This document shows positions 14,870 through 22,933 of a stretch of 60,271 nucleotides of DNA, piece by piece. The DNA is from a virus. The stretch is from positions 1 to 60,271 of the IMG/VR virus record IMGVR_UViG_3300032282_003042; one strand, written 5' to 3'. Every line of letters starts with the position of its first letter. Position 1 is the stretch's first letter. Below the pieces are notes generated by a model. That model ran no database searches, had not been told where the DNA came from, and worked only from the letters and a program-made list of their open reading frames with translations. The translations under genes and the position numbers were made by a program.

Positions 14870-14954
14870 CGGTGAATCAGGGATTCGAACCCTGGGAGGC
14901 TTTCACCTCGCTGGTTTTCAAGACCAGTGCCATAAACCACTCGACCAACTCACC
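14870..14954 (-). tRNA. tRNA-Ser(UGA)
   Basis: Read on the minus strand, the 85-nt gene folds as a class II tRNA. The acceptor pairs GGTGAGT with ATTCACC, and the discriminator is G, as for serine. The anticodon stem-loop is CTGGT-CTTGAAA-ACCAG, giving anticodon TGA. It has a long variable arm (GAGGTGAAAGCCTC) and a T-arm CAGGG-TTCGAAT-CCCTG. No CCA is encoded. It would read UCA and related serine codons during infection. Confidence 0.95.
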
Positions 14955-15019
14955 CTTTGATGGTTCGAGTGTGATATACCTCAAGGATATAACAGGGACT
15001 CGAACTCTATCAATTTTAT

Positions 15020-15430
15020 TTATCGATCACCATCTGCCCGATTTTCGGAAAAATAAACATCAAAAGCTCCTTCTGGGTAACGCTTTAGAAGTTTTTGTAC
15101 ATTATGAGCAACCACATCATCAATAGAAACTCCAAGCGCAATACATGCTTGAGCTACATACCACATAATATCACCCAACTCAATAATAAGATGCTCTCGA
15201 TTATCACTATTCCAAGGTTTACCTTGGAAAACCATTTTCTTAATGATCTCAAGAAACTCACCACCTTCAGCATTAATACCAACACCAGCAGTGAGAAGTC
15301 GTTCAATATTGGCACCTTTAGAATCCAAATCAACAAGGCGCTGAGAAAGAGCAAGAAATTCTTTTGATGCATCAGAAGTTACTTCATCAACAAATTCAAC
15401 ATACTTATCAAAATTAACGTGTTTATCCAT
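15020..15430 (-). CDS. mazG: MazG-like nucleotide pyrophosphohydrolase
   Basis: The 136-residue protein belongs to the all-alpha NTP pyrophosphatase family. EGGEFLEIIKKMVFQGK gives the first E-x-x-E metal site and IIELGDIMWYVAQAC the E-x-x-D site; together they bind magnesium. MazG-type enzymes cleave (d)NTPs to monophosphates. Phage versions have been proposed to clean or rebalance nucleotide pools. GINAEGGEF and the overall length match the marine phage type. It lies upstream of the tRNA and after helicase gp41. Confidence 0.9.
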   Translation of the reverse strand: MDKHVNFDKYVEFVDEVTSDASKEFLALSQRLVDLDSKGANIERLLTAGVGINAEGGEFLEIIKKMVFQGKPWNSDNREHLIIELGDIMWYVAQACIALGVSIDDVVAHNVQKLLKRYPEGAFDVYFSENRADGDR

Positions 15431-15438
15431 ATTAAATA

Positions 15439-16824
15439 TTAAAATACAAAGGAAGAAAAATTGTTATTTAGTTTATTATTATCTGATATATTTTCCATTG
15501 TTGTCAAAGATTCGTCTTCTTCCGCAACAATAGATCCTTCAGCGTCATCTACATTATACAGCTTCATTTTGGATCTGTCAAGCCCCACAGTAAATCTTTT
15601 GTGGAAAGTGGGATCATTATATCGATTCTTAAGTTGTTTAACCATGATGCGACCAGATTGTTCAAGTTCCTCAGTAGCGATAAGAGCAAACATAAAATCA
15701 GCAGTAGCGGGAAGACCAAAAGACTCGGAAGTATCGGTAAGATCAACGTCACTATTGCCAAAACCATTCCTAGTAGTTTGAGTAGCAGAAACAACTGGAA
15801 CGTTATGTTCAACAGCAAGACCCCTAAGTTCTTCAGCAATTGCCTTAACATAAGTATAAGAGTTTACAATGTGTCCCTTATATCTAGACGAAGCACAAAT
15901 GTTTAAATAATCAATAAAAATTAAATCTGGTTTAAAGCTTTTCTTTAAACTTAATTCATTAAGAAGTCCTTTAAAATGACCAGCATGAGCTGATGCCGTT
16001 GGATATTCTTTAATGATAAGTTTACCTTCTGTTTTTCTACCAATCTCATTAACTCTAGAAGTAAAGATAGATTCAGGAATTGAAGTAATATCTTTAATGT
16101 TTACATTAAGAAGATTAGCATCGATTCTCTCTGCAATTTTTTCTTCTGCCATTTCCAAAGTAATATATAAAACATTTTTTCCTTGAGAAAGAGCAGAAGC
16201 TGCACAATGGCACATAAACAAGGATTTGCCAACTCCAGTTCCAGCCAAAGCAACATTAAGTGTTTTGTTTGGTAAACCGCCTTTTGTAATTAGATTAAAT
16301 TTTTCCAAATCAAAAGGTATTTTATCTTCTTTTAAATGATAAAATTCATAACGTTCATGTGCATTTTGAATATAATCATGACCTACATGTTCATCGAAAG
16401 ATACTGCCAGGGCCTCTTGAAGGATACTGGGGATCGCATCTTTTGATATTTTTTGATCGCCTCCATCTGCAATTTTGATTGACTCAAGGAGGGCGAGATA
16501 GATTGCTCTGTCTTTACACCACTTTTCTGTGGTGTCGAGAAGCCATTGATATTCAACTTCATTGTTATTGAATTCTTTAATTGTTTTAATTGCATTCTTA
16601 AACGTGTCCTCATCTAAATCTTTTCTTGATTGTAAATTTATAACTAAAACTTCTGATGTAGGCATCATTTTATATTTACTAGCAAAGTCCCAAACTTCTT
16701 CGTAAATAACTTTTTCGTGTTGATCAGTAAAATAATCTGGTTTAACAAAAGGAACTACTTTGCGATAAAAATCTTCATTACAAATCAAATTTCGTAAAAT
16801 AGTAAATTCAATCCTCTCCATCAT
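15439..16824 (-). CDS. 41: Replicative DNA helicase, T4 gp41 type (DnaB family)
   Basis: The 461-residue hexameric helicase unwinds the fork 5'-3' and binds primase gp61. Walker A is GTGVGKS (residues about 195-201) in a RecA-like core, followed by ITLEMAEEKIAERIDANLL and a Walker B region LIFIDYLNIC. VVSATQTTRNG and KNRYNDPTFHKRF (arginine finger region) follow. The start at 16824 is chosen because GGAG lies 6 nt upstream, although an in-frame upstream start at 16866 exists. It overlaps the uvsX stop by 17 nt, so recombination and replication proteins are coupled. Confidence 0.95.
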   Translation of the reverse strand: MMERIEFTILRNLICNEDFYRKVVPFVKPDYFTDQHEKVIYEEVWDFASKYKMMPTSEVLVINLQSRKDLDEDTFKNAIKTIKEFNNNEVEYQWLLDTTEKWCKDRAIYLALLESIKIADGGDQKISKDAIPSILQEALAVSFDEHVGHDYIQNAHERYEFYHLKEDKIPFDLEKFNLITKGGLPNKTLNVALAGTGVGKSLFMCHCAASALSQGKNVLYITLEMAEEKIAERIDANLLNVNIKDITSIPESIFTSRVNEIGRKTEGKLIIKEYPTASAHAGHFKGLLNELSLKKSFKPDLIFIDYLNICASSRYKGHIVNSYTYVKAIAEELRGLAVEHNVPVVSATQTTRNGFGNSDVDLTDTSESFGLPATADFMFALIATEELEQSGRIMVKQLKNRYNDPTFHKRFTVGLDRSKMKLYNVDDAEGSIVAEEDESLTTMENISDNNKLNNNFSSFVF

Positions 16825-17839
16825 CTGATACTCCATAAAGAAATTCACTCGATGCTTGTTCCTCAAGTTTAGCCATTATTTCATCAGTAAAATATTGTTC
16901 AGGATTTTTTAAAATTTCTTTGCCATATACCTTTTTACCATTGACTTCATAACGCCCAGCACTGTTCTTCCATATACCAGCCCTCTCACCTAACTCCAGA
17001 AGGCCGTAGTGGCGCTCTAAACCCCTTTCGTCAAAGAATAAACGTGTTTCCACTTTAGATCCCTCACGGGTCAAACGGGACTTTTTCGCCTCACATTTAA
17101 TAATGTTTCCGACCAAATCGGTTCCATCTTTTTCTTTTTTCTTTCCGAGATAAATGATTGTGCTAGCAGAATACTTAAGACCACTACCACCGCCCATCTC
17201 TTTTGTAGGAACGTAAGCGCCAACAACGTCATATGTATGATTAGTAACTAACATGGGAATATTTGCTTTACCAAGTTTTAGTGTTAAAATTCTAAACACT
17301 GATTTGGTTAGCTGTGCTTTAGTCATGTCACGAACATTTTTATCATTAGAAGCATCTTCTACTTCTTTGTTCGTAGCAAGCATACCAAGAGAATCAAGCA
17401 CAAACATGAGGGGCTTACGCTCCTCTTTAGGCTGTTCCATATATTTATCAATGATACGCACAGCCTGAGTACGAAATTCTTCAATAGTATCAATTGGCAT
17501 AATAATCATTCGCTTGGAATCAATATCACGACTTTCAATCATTTGCTTACTAATAGCAGACTCAGTTTCAAAATATATGACTCCAGCATCAGGGTTGATG
17601 TTAAGAAAATTGCGAACAATACTAAGACAAAAGAAAGTCTTTCCAGTTCCGCTTTCTCCCGCCAAGGCAGTAATTTTGTTGGATGGTATACCTCCAAACA
17701 ACGAACCAGAAACCAGGGCATTGAAAATATAACTACCAGTATCAACAAAAGATTCTACATCTCCAGCTGCAATTCCATCGACAGCAAATGAAGCAAATTC
17801 ATTTTTACTATCTTTTATTACTTGTTCTAAAAAATTCAT
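16808..17839 (-). CDS. uvsX: UvsX recombinase (RecA-like)
   Basis: The 343-residue strand-exchange protein forms filaments on single-stranded DNA in T4-type recombination-dependent replication. Walker A is GESGTGKT (61-68). FETESAISKQMIESRDID and LMFVLDSLGMLATNKEVED (Walker B) follow, then MLVTNHTYDVVGAYVPTKEMGGGSGLKY, the T4 UvsX DNA-binding loop region. It lies between gp43 and gp41 and acts with UvsY (34702-35178) and UvsW. Its upstream gap to gp43 is only 10 nt. Confidence 0.95.
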   Translation of the reverse strand: MNFLEQVIKDSKNEFASFAVDGIAAGDVESFVDTGSYIFNALVSGSLFGGIPSNKITALAGESGTGKTFFCLSIVRNFLNINPDAGVIYFETESAISKQMIESRDIDSKRMIIMPIDTIEEFRTQAVRIIDKYMEQPKEERKPLMFVLDSLGMLATNKEVEDASNDKNVRDMTKAQLTKSVFRILTLKLGKANIPMLVTNHTYDVVGAYVPTKEMGGGSGLKYSASTIIYLGKKKEKDGTDLVGNIIKCEAKKSRLTREGSKVETRLFFDERGLERHYGLLELGERAGIWKNSAGRYEVNGKKVYGKEILKNPEQYFTDEIMAKLEEQASSEFLYGVSDDGED

Positions 17840-17849
17840 TTATATGCTC

Positions 17850-20345
17850 CTAAAAAAAATTAAGTAGAGATATTTTTCTTTCACTATCCCATCCAATACA
17901 TTCTAACACATTTTTGAGTGGATCGTAAAACGACTTTTCAAACTGAAGTTTATGGTCCACATACTTTTCCAAATTAAATTCTGGAGGAAGATTTTGAAAA
18001 AAAGAAATTACATTTTGTTGGATGGGATTTGGCGTTCGCAAATAAATGAATTTAATTTTTTCTCCTTCTTGAATAATGGGATATTTATGAGCAAGATTAA
18101 GCTTTCGTATAAGGTGATTATAAAGTAATGCACCTCTGACTTGAATGGGACATCCCTTTGAAAATATGTCGCTAACACTTTTATATTTTTCCAATCCATT
18201 TACACCTCTAGGAAAAGCTATATTCAAATAATCTTGATTTTTAATATCTTCTTTTATTTCATCTATAAAATTTAAAATGTCATCATTTGATTTAGTAATA
18301 ATAAGTGTATATGCTTCAAGTAATTTATTTCTGAAATAAACAGGAGTAGATGAACGAGCAGTTTCCATACCACAAACTTTCATCTTTGGTTTGGAGTAAC
18401 GAACACCTTCACTATCCCACACATTAAGAACATACCGTTTTTTTGCAGTCCAGAAACCACGCTCAGCAATGTTCTCCCTTTTCATTTTCATCATCTGATC
18501 ATAAGCATTTACATACTCCGCCAATTCTTGGTAAGAACTTTCAATATGCTTTTCAAGTTCCAGTGAAGCGACCTTATCAAGGAACGTGACAACGCTTTCA
18601 GAAGTTTTTTCTCTTGTGCCGTATATCTTTTCCACAAGCGGTCCAAGATTAAGATACATAGAATCAGTATCAGAAGCAATAACATAATCAACATCCTTTG
18701 TTTTTAAAACTTTATTCAAATAAGCATTTGTTTTCTTTTCGATCCAGCGAATAGATAGCTGACCAGAAAGAGTGATTGCCTCAGCAATTTCAAGTTTATA
18801 ATAGCGGAAGTGCTCGTTACCAATAGCACCATAAGCAGAGTTGAGTTGAATCTTACGTGCCATCTGAATGTTATTACAGCGGGCAATCTCTTTCTTCAAC
18901 TCAACACTAGGATTCTTCTCATACTCTTGCTTGGCAACAAGCATCTTCTTTTTATAGATGGTGCGTTCTTGATAAATTTTATCCATCAATTTAGGAAGAA
19001 ATCCCTGAAATTCTGTTGTATAAAAAGTACCATTGGCACATAGAGTTTGCCCAGAAAGATTACTAAGATCTATCTCTTTATTTAAGAGACGATCCACATT
19101 AGCACTTGGGTGTTTATGTGGAAGAAGAGTTTCTGGAGACAAATTATATTGCATAATTAAATGAGGATATAGACTGTTAAGGTCAAAACTCACAATCCAA
19201 TCATACATTCCTGAAATAGGTTCTTTTACATAAGCACCAGCATACTTATTGTGTTTGGTACTATTTTTCTTAGGTGGAATAACAATGTTTTGTTTAGCAA
19301 GATAAACATAAATTATATTATCCCACATACGAACTTGAGAATAAACATCCTCATAGTTTACTTTAGCATCATACGCCATTGTAATGGCAAGTTCAATTAA
19401 TTTCATCTTGTCTTCTAATTGATCAACAAGACGAACATCAATAATGTTATACTTGACAAATTTATCCCAATCTTTTGTGTAAAACTCTTTGAAAGTATCA
19501 TATTCGGAGTGATCAAGTTTTTTTGCATCAAGTTCTACTGATGCAATGTGATCGAGTCGATATGATTCTTGATTCGTGTAAGTAAATTTTTTATAGAGTT
19601 CCAGATAATCAAGGGTAGCAATACCCATAATATCATAAGCAATATTTTTACGTCCTTTGATATAAATTTCTCTAGAAAGAACGATATTCCAAGGTGATAT
19701 TAATTTTGCATCTTTATCTCCCAATATACGTTCTACTCTTCTAAGAATATATGGAATATCAAACAATTGAATATTCCAACCAGTAATAATGTCTGGATAA
19801 TTTGAAGACCACCAATACAAAAATGCTCTCAACATTCCAGTTTCAGTATCAAATTGCATGTAATCAACATTCTCATCAGAATTAATATATGGTCGTGATC
19901 CAAAAACTGTGATTCTTCCCATTATATTATCTTTGATACTAATCAATAATATTTCTTGATCAGCAGATTCTATATCAGGAAATCCATTTTCAGCTCCAGT
20001 TTCAATATCTAACGTAAAAATACGTATTTTAGATACATCGTATTTGATTTCATTATCTGGATATTGTTCAAAAATATATTGATTTAAAAATCTGGTTTGG
20101 CCATAAATTTCAAAATCTTCAATATCTTTGTGTTCTTCTATAAAATTTTTGGCGTCTCGTATACTTCCTTGTTTTACTGGTCTGACATATTTACCATCTA
20201 GTGTTTTCCAATCAGATTTATTTTTACATGGTAAAAATAATGTTGGGTCAAACAATACTTTTTCACTAAAACTTTTTCCATTTTCATATCCCCTAATAAA
20301 AATAAAATTTCCTGATTGTTCAACACTAGTGTAAAATTTCATCAA
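17850..20345 (-). CDS. 43: DNA polymerase, family B, T4 gp43 type
   Basis: This 831-residue polymerase replicates the phage genome. The N-terminal 3'-5' exonuclease has LDIETG (D113, E115) and WNIQLFDIPYIL. The polymerase domain has SFDLNSLYPHLIMQYNLSPE (motif A), KIQLNSAYGAIGN (motif B) and VIASDTDSMYLN (motif C, catalytic Asp pair). The C-terminal end (SERKISLLNFF) resembles the clamp-binding tail of T4 gp43. It overlaps the preceding small gene by 4 nt (ATGATG). Length is close to the 898 residues of T4, with no inserted intein or split. Confidence 0.97.
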   Translation of the reverse strand: MMKFYTSVEQSGNFIFIRGYENGKSFSEKVLFDPTLFLPCKNKSDWKTLDGKYVRPVKQGSIRDAKNFIEEHKDIEDFEIYGQTRFLNQYIFEQYPDNEIKYDVSKIRIFTLDIETGAENGFPDIESADQEILLISIKDNIMGRITVFGSRPYINSDENVDYMQFDTETGMLRAFLYWWSSNYPDIITGWNIQLFDIPYILRRVERILGDKDAKLISPWNIVLSREIYIKGRKNIAYDIMGIATLDYLELYKKFTYTNQESYRLDHIASVELDAKKLDHSEYDTFKEFYTKDWDKFVKYNIIDVRLVDQLEDKMKLIELAITMAYDAKVNYEDVYSQVRMWDNIIYVYLAKQNIVIPPKKNSTKHNKYAGAYVKEPISGMYDWIVSFDLNSLYPHLIMQYNLSPETLLPHKHPSANVDRLLNKEIDLSNLSGQTLCANGTFYTTEFQGFLPKLMDKIYQERTIYKKKMLVAKQEYEKNPSVELKKEIARCNNIQMARKIQLNSAYGAIGNEHFRYYKLEIAEAITLSGQLSIRWIEKKTNAYLNKVLKTKDVDYVIASDTDSMYLNLGPLVEKIYGTREKTSESVVTFLDKVASLELEKHIESSYQELAEYVNAYDQMMKMKRENIAERGFWTAKKRYVLNVWDSEGVRYSKPKMKVCGMETARSSTPVYFRNKLLEAYTLIITKSNDDILNFIDEIKEDIKNQDYLNIAFPRGVNGLEKYKSVSDIFSKGCPIQVRGALLYNHLIRKLNLAHKYPIIQEGEKIKFIYLRTPNPIQQNVISFFQNLPPEFNLEKYVDHKLQFEKSFYDPLKNVLECIGWDSERKISLLNFF

Positions 20346-20641
20346 TCCTCAAATTCCTCAATCACATCATTTTCATCAAAAGATTCTTCTTGTTTTTCGT
20401 CATAAACTAACGAAATATATTGTTCATAATTAAATTTCTTGGGCTCAGTAATCACAGTGATATCAGATGACCTCACCACAATTTCCCTTTCACTGGCATA
20501 CAATGGCCAGGGAGCAAAACAATTACCTTCTATTTGATATGGATATTTTAAAATGCAATCAGGATCGCCAAATTCACAATCAGGAATTTCTTGCAATTCT
20601 GTTACAATCCAATCACCACCAAATTTAATCAACTTAATCAT
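20342..20641 (-). CDS. Small beta-rich (Sm-like) conserved protein
   Basis: The 99-residue protein starts MIKLIKFGGDWIVTELQEI, then GDPDCILKYPYQIEG and REIVVRSSDITVITEP, and ends in an acidic tail. The strand order and the conserved L/V-x-N/Y-P motif resemble two other genes here (20638-21018 and 32844-33239), and an Sm-like barrel is my inference. It overlaps both neighbours by 4 nt, so it is coupled to gp43 synthesis. I recall the family in marine T4-like phages next to polymerase. Function unproved. Confidence 0.75.
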   Translation of the reverse strand: MIKLIKFGGDWIVTELQEIPDCEFGDPDCILKYPYQIEGNCFAPWPLYASEREIVVRSSDITVITEPKKFNYEQYISLVYDEKQEESFDENDVIEEFED

Positions 20642-21018
20642 ACTACTTCTGTTTCAGACAATGGAATATCATTTTCTTCTGATTCTTCCAAATTGTTTGT
20701 ATTATCTTCAGGAGATTCAATATTAACTTTTTCTAGATAAGCTTGTTCTAAATTAACATCACATGAAGCTACTGACAATATAGCATCATATGGCAATTTA
20801 AATTCTACATCAGTGGAATATGGACACCACCTAGAAAATTTAACTTGAAGATCTGTTCCAATTTCATTTTGCATTGGAACCTCAACGATAGATAAGGAAA
20901 AAGGATTTCGCATCAATAGACAAATTCCTTTTTTATTTTCTCCTTCACCGTCAAATAATTCTTTGAGGTCACAAATAATTTGTTCCCCAGTTTTCAAAAT
21001 AACAATTGATGTGCTCAT
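20638..21018 (-). CDS. Conserved Sm-like protein of the replication operon
   Basis: The start is the ATG at 21018: an AGAGG site lies about 7 nt upstream and a consensus promoter (21043-21071) lies just before it. Any longer reading would begin upstream of the transcript. The 126-residue product has a short barrel-like start (VILKTGEQIICDLKELFDG, LLMRNPFSLSI), then FSRWCPYSTDVEFKLPYDAILSVA and an acidic tail. The first part resembles an Sm1-Sm2 pattern, which is inference. Its close position before the polymerase suggests a replication or RNA-related role. Homologues are common in marine T4-like phages. Confidence 0.75.
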   Translation of the reverse strand: MSTSIVILKTGEQIICDLKELFDGEGENKKGICLLMRNPFSLSIVEVPMQNEIGTDLQVKFSRWCPYSTDVEFKLPYDAILSVASCDVNLEQAYLEKVNIESPEDNTNNLEESEENDIPLSETEVV

Positions 21019-21042
21019 AAAAAAACCTCTATATTTTTTACT

Positions 21043-21071
21043 ATTATACCATAAAAAGAAACGGGGGTCAA
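21043..21071 (-). promoter_or_regulatory. Consensus early promoter for the polymerase operon
   Basis: On the minus strand TTGACC (21071-21066), a 17-nt spacer and TATAAT (21048-21043) are almost perfect sigma70 elements. It lies 25 nt before the ATG at 21018 and should drive the two small genes, gp43, uvsX and gp41. The -35 is embedded in the preceding terminator hairpin. Confidence 0.85.
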
Positions 21072-21096
21072 GGTTGGATTTTGCCAACCAGACCCC
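21064..21096 (-). terminator. Hairpin terminator of hsp20 overlapping the next promoter
   Basis: A two-part stem (GGGGTC/GACCCC and GGTTGG/CCAACC, small bulge, 6-nt loop) is followed on the minus strand by a T-rich stretch. A second hairpin (TTTGGG-GCTA-CCCAAA, 21126-21111) lies right after the hsp20 stop. The first overlaps the -35 of the downstream promoter. Confidence 0.75.
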
Positions 21097-21127
21097 AAGC
21101 GACGACGATATTTGGGTAGCCCCAAAT

Positions 21128-21622
21128 TTATTTATTTAATGTGTTTTCGTTAGGAAAATTTGAATTGCGATCTTCAGTTAAAAATTGAGGAGTAGATTCG
21201 GTATGTCCTCCAATATTATAAAAAATTTTCTTTTGTTCTTCTGGAATTACTTTTTCTAAAGATATAATCAACAACCCATCACTAAATTCAACTGATTTTA
21301 CTTTAACATCATCTGACAATTGCCAAGTATTTTTGAATGAACGTTTTGATAATCCTTTATGCAAATATGTTCGTTCAATATCTTTTTTTTCAATTTTAGA
21401 GGCAACTGTGAGAATGTTTTGTTCAGTAGATACTTCAATTTCATTTGATCTAAATCCTGCAAGAGCAATTTCAATTTTGTAATTAGAATTGTCATGCTTA
21501 ATTAAATTGTATGGCGGATAGCTAGTATTATGCCCAGACATTTGTTCTAGACGAGTAAATATATCATCAAGTCCAACTGAAAATGGCGAATAAACATCCC
21601 AATTATATTTTATTGTGTGCAT
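21128..21622 (-). CDS. Small heat-shock protein, Hsp20/alpha-crystallin family
   Basis: This 164-residue chaperone prevents aggregation of unfolded proteins. The alpha-crystallin domain runs from about residue 45 to 135: YKIEIALAGFRSNEIEVST, NILTVASKIEKK, KGLSKRSFKNTWQLSDDVKV, and FSDGLLIISLEKVIPEEQKK. Hsp20 is a hallmark accessory gene of marine T4-like phages and may help assembly of virion proteins or protect the replisome. It has its own early promoter (21684-21712) and terminator, so it forms a single-gene unit. Confidence 0.93.
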   Translation of the reverse strand: MHTIKYNWDVYSPFSVGLDDIFTRLEQMSGHNTSYPPYNLIKHDNSNYKIEIALAGFRSNEIEVSTEQNILTVASKIEKKDIERTYLHKGLSKRSFKNTWQLSDDVKVKSVEFSDGLLIISLEKVIPEEQKKIFYNIGGHTESTPQFLTEDRNSNFPNENTLNK

Positions 21623-21683
21623 AGTATTCTCCTTTTTTAAAGCGAGGTTTTTTATTAAAGACCCATTACGGCGTCTTCAATAT

Positions 21684-21712
21684 TATATATCACAATCAAA
21701 AAAAATAGTCAA
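21684..21712 (-). promoter_or_regulatory. Early promoter of hsp20
   Basis: On the minus strand TTGACT (21712-21707) is followed after 17 nt by TATATA (21689-21684), which runs into TATAAT with a 19-nt spacer. It lies about 60 nt upstream of the hsp20 start. Confidence 0.65.
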
Positions 21713-21720
21713 TTAGAAAT

Positions 21721-21742
21721 AACCGAATAAAATTATTCGGTT
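21721..21742 (-). terminator. Hairpin at the end of regA
   Basis: A perfect 10-bp inverted repeat (AACCGAATAA, 2-nt loop, TTATTCGGTT) begins 2 nt beyond the regA stop. The T-run after it is weak (TTTCT), so termination may be partial. It separates regA from the hsp20 promoter. Confidence 0.65.
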
Positions 21743-21743
21743 A

Positions 21744-22163
21744 TCAATCAATTCTTTTTCTTCCTATGTTATATTTGCTTTCAAGAATCCATTCTTCTTT
21801 TTCTTTGAAGGCTAAAACTTTTATCTGATTTAATGGGGCAACATCTTCTATTTTTGACTCGTCAATTACTGAAATTAATCCCCAATCATAAAGCAATTTA
21901 ATAATTCTATTTCTACGTTGAACATCATTCAAAGAAAGATTAGTTGCTTTTCCATCCAAAGCAAACAATTCTTTAAAATGTACAATGTAATATCTGCCTT
22001 GCTTATGAAGAATATGACAAGATTGATAAATCTTTTTTTCTTTTCTAGATGCAACCCCAATACGTGTCAGTGTTTCTCTAACTTTTAAAAAATCATCTGG
22101 CTGAGTAAGAGAAACTTCAACCATATCAGATTGTTTCCATTCAATTTCAATTTCATTAGTCAT
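21744..22163 (-). CDS. regA: RegA translational repressor
   Basis: This 139-residue protein matches T4 RegA, which binds start regions of early mRNAs and blocks their translation. Matching features are the N-terminal IEIEWKQSDMVEVSLTQPDDFLKVRETLTRIG, the central YIVHFKELFALDGK and NDVQRRNRIIKLLYDWGL. The order gp45-gp44-gp62-regA is as in T4, where RegA controls this operon. It overlaps gp62 by one base. A hairpin follows the stop codon. Confidence 0.95.
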   Translation of the reverse strand: MTNEIEIEWKQSDMVEVSLTQPDDFLKVRETLTRIGVASRKEKKIYQSCHILHKQGRYYIVHFKELFALDGKATNLSLNDVQRRNRIIKLLYDWGLISVIDESKIEDVAPLNQIKVLAFKEKEEWILESKYNIGRKRID

Positions 22164-22546
22164 TAGTTTCCGCCTTTATTTAACAGTTTTTTCATTTGTT
22201 TTAGATCATCATTAGAAAGAACATTTAAAGATTCTATAGCTTTTTTATAACTATATCCATAATATTCTTGAACTAACTCAATATTTTCTATAGTTTGTTT
22301 TTTGATCCAAGGAGAATATCTTTTCCTAGGTTTCAAACTATTTATATAAAAATCATATTGTAACTTTTTATCTAAATGATAATTTTTATTCATTTCATTT
22401 GAATAAAGAATTGTATCAATGTGCAAAGAAAAACATTTATTAATTAAAAAAGGAGGATAATTACTTTCTTGAATCAAGTCTTCATTTAAAATATTTTTTT
22501 TAGATTGATTTATAGAATATAAGTAATCTTTTAACTCGTATTTCAT
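22163..22546 (-). CDS. 62: Clamp loader small subunit, T4 gp62 type
   Basis: This 127-residue protein is the non-ATPase subunit of the gp44/gp62 loader that places clamp gp45 on DNA. It is weakly conserved, and identification rests on length, helical pattern (NYPPFLINKCFSLHIDTILYSNEMN, YYGYSYKKAIESLNVLSNDDL) and its place between gp44 and regA. The family motif of the C-terminus (ALxxLSxDDLxxMxxxL-like) is visible. Its start overlaps the end of a 45-residue gene. Confidence 0.9.
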   Translation of the reverse strand: MKYELKDYLYSINQSKKNILNEDLIQESNYPPFLINKCFSLHIDTILYSNEMNKNYHLDKKLQYDFYINSLKPRKRYSPWIKKQTIENIELVQEYYGYSYKKAIESLNVLSNDDLKQMKKLLNKGGN

Positions 22547-22680
22547 ATAGCAGTCACGCCCATAATTTTAGCATTTGGATTTCTGGCAATAGCAACTTCT
22601 TTTGCCTCTTCATAATTTCTAGCTTCAACTTTTTCCGTAAAAAGTTTGCCAGCAACATAAAGTTTAACTTCACATTTCAT
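22543..22680 (-). CDS. Small conserved protein, 45 aa
   Basis: This short ORF begins MKCEVKLYVAGKLF and ends NAKIMGVTAI, forming a strand-helix-strand pattern with EARNYEEAKEVAIARNP in the middle. I recall this motif as a conserved tiny protein of marine T4-like phages. Its stop overlaps the gp62 start (ATATGA), indicating coupling. The function is unknown; location in the clamp-loader operon suggests a replication link. Confidence 0.75.
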   Translation of the reverse strand: MKCEVKLYVAGKLFTEKVEARNYEEAKEVAIARNPNAKIMGVTAI

Positions 22681-22724
22681 GATTAAATACTTCCTTTAAT
22701 TTTATCTAATATACCCGAAAAAGA

Positions 22725-22928
22725 CTAAGATTGTTGGGCAGAATGGTCAGATTTTAAACTGGCATATGTGGCAGGATTATATTTTAAATATTCCCAAAAT
22801 ATATGTTTCATTTCTCTGTTAGTTACTCCACAATGATTTGCTGCTTCTGGAAGATTCATAGTAGCATTAAAAAGTCCTTCGTTAGCTTCTTTGACATTTT
22901 TTGGAGTAGTTTTTACTTTTAATGTCAT
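22725..22928 (-). CDS. Small helical protein, possible HTH
   Basis: The 67-residue product has EGLFNATMNLPEAANHCGV followed by TNREMKHIFWEYLKYNP. The two helices with a short turn look like a helix-turn-helix DNA-binding core, similar to conserved small proteins in marine T4-like phages. No partner is known. It lies 5 nt after the 2OG oxygenase gene ends. The role in transcription is inference. Confidence 0.7.
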   Translation of the reverse strand: MTLKVKTTPKNVKEANEGLFNATMNLPEAANHCGVTNREMKHIFWEYLKYNPATYASLKSDHSAQQS

Positions 22929-22933
22929 ATCAT

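Noticed and set aside
15017-15024. GATAAATA as a late promoter for tRNA-Ser
   Set aside because: It coincides with the mazG stop codon, lies over 60 nt from the tRNA and has no other support.
21019-21087. N-terminal extension of the 20638 gene to 21087
   Set aside because: It would begin upstream of the consensus promoter and run through a terminator hairpin; the ATG at 21018 has a ribosome-binding site.
21129-21136. AATAAATA near the hsp20 stop as a late promoter
   Set aside because: It is inside coding sequence, over 100 nt from the next start, and a much better early promoter lies between.
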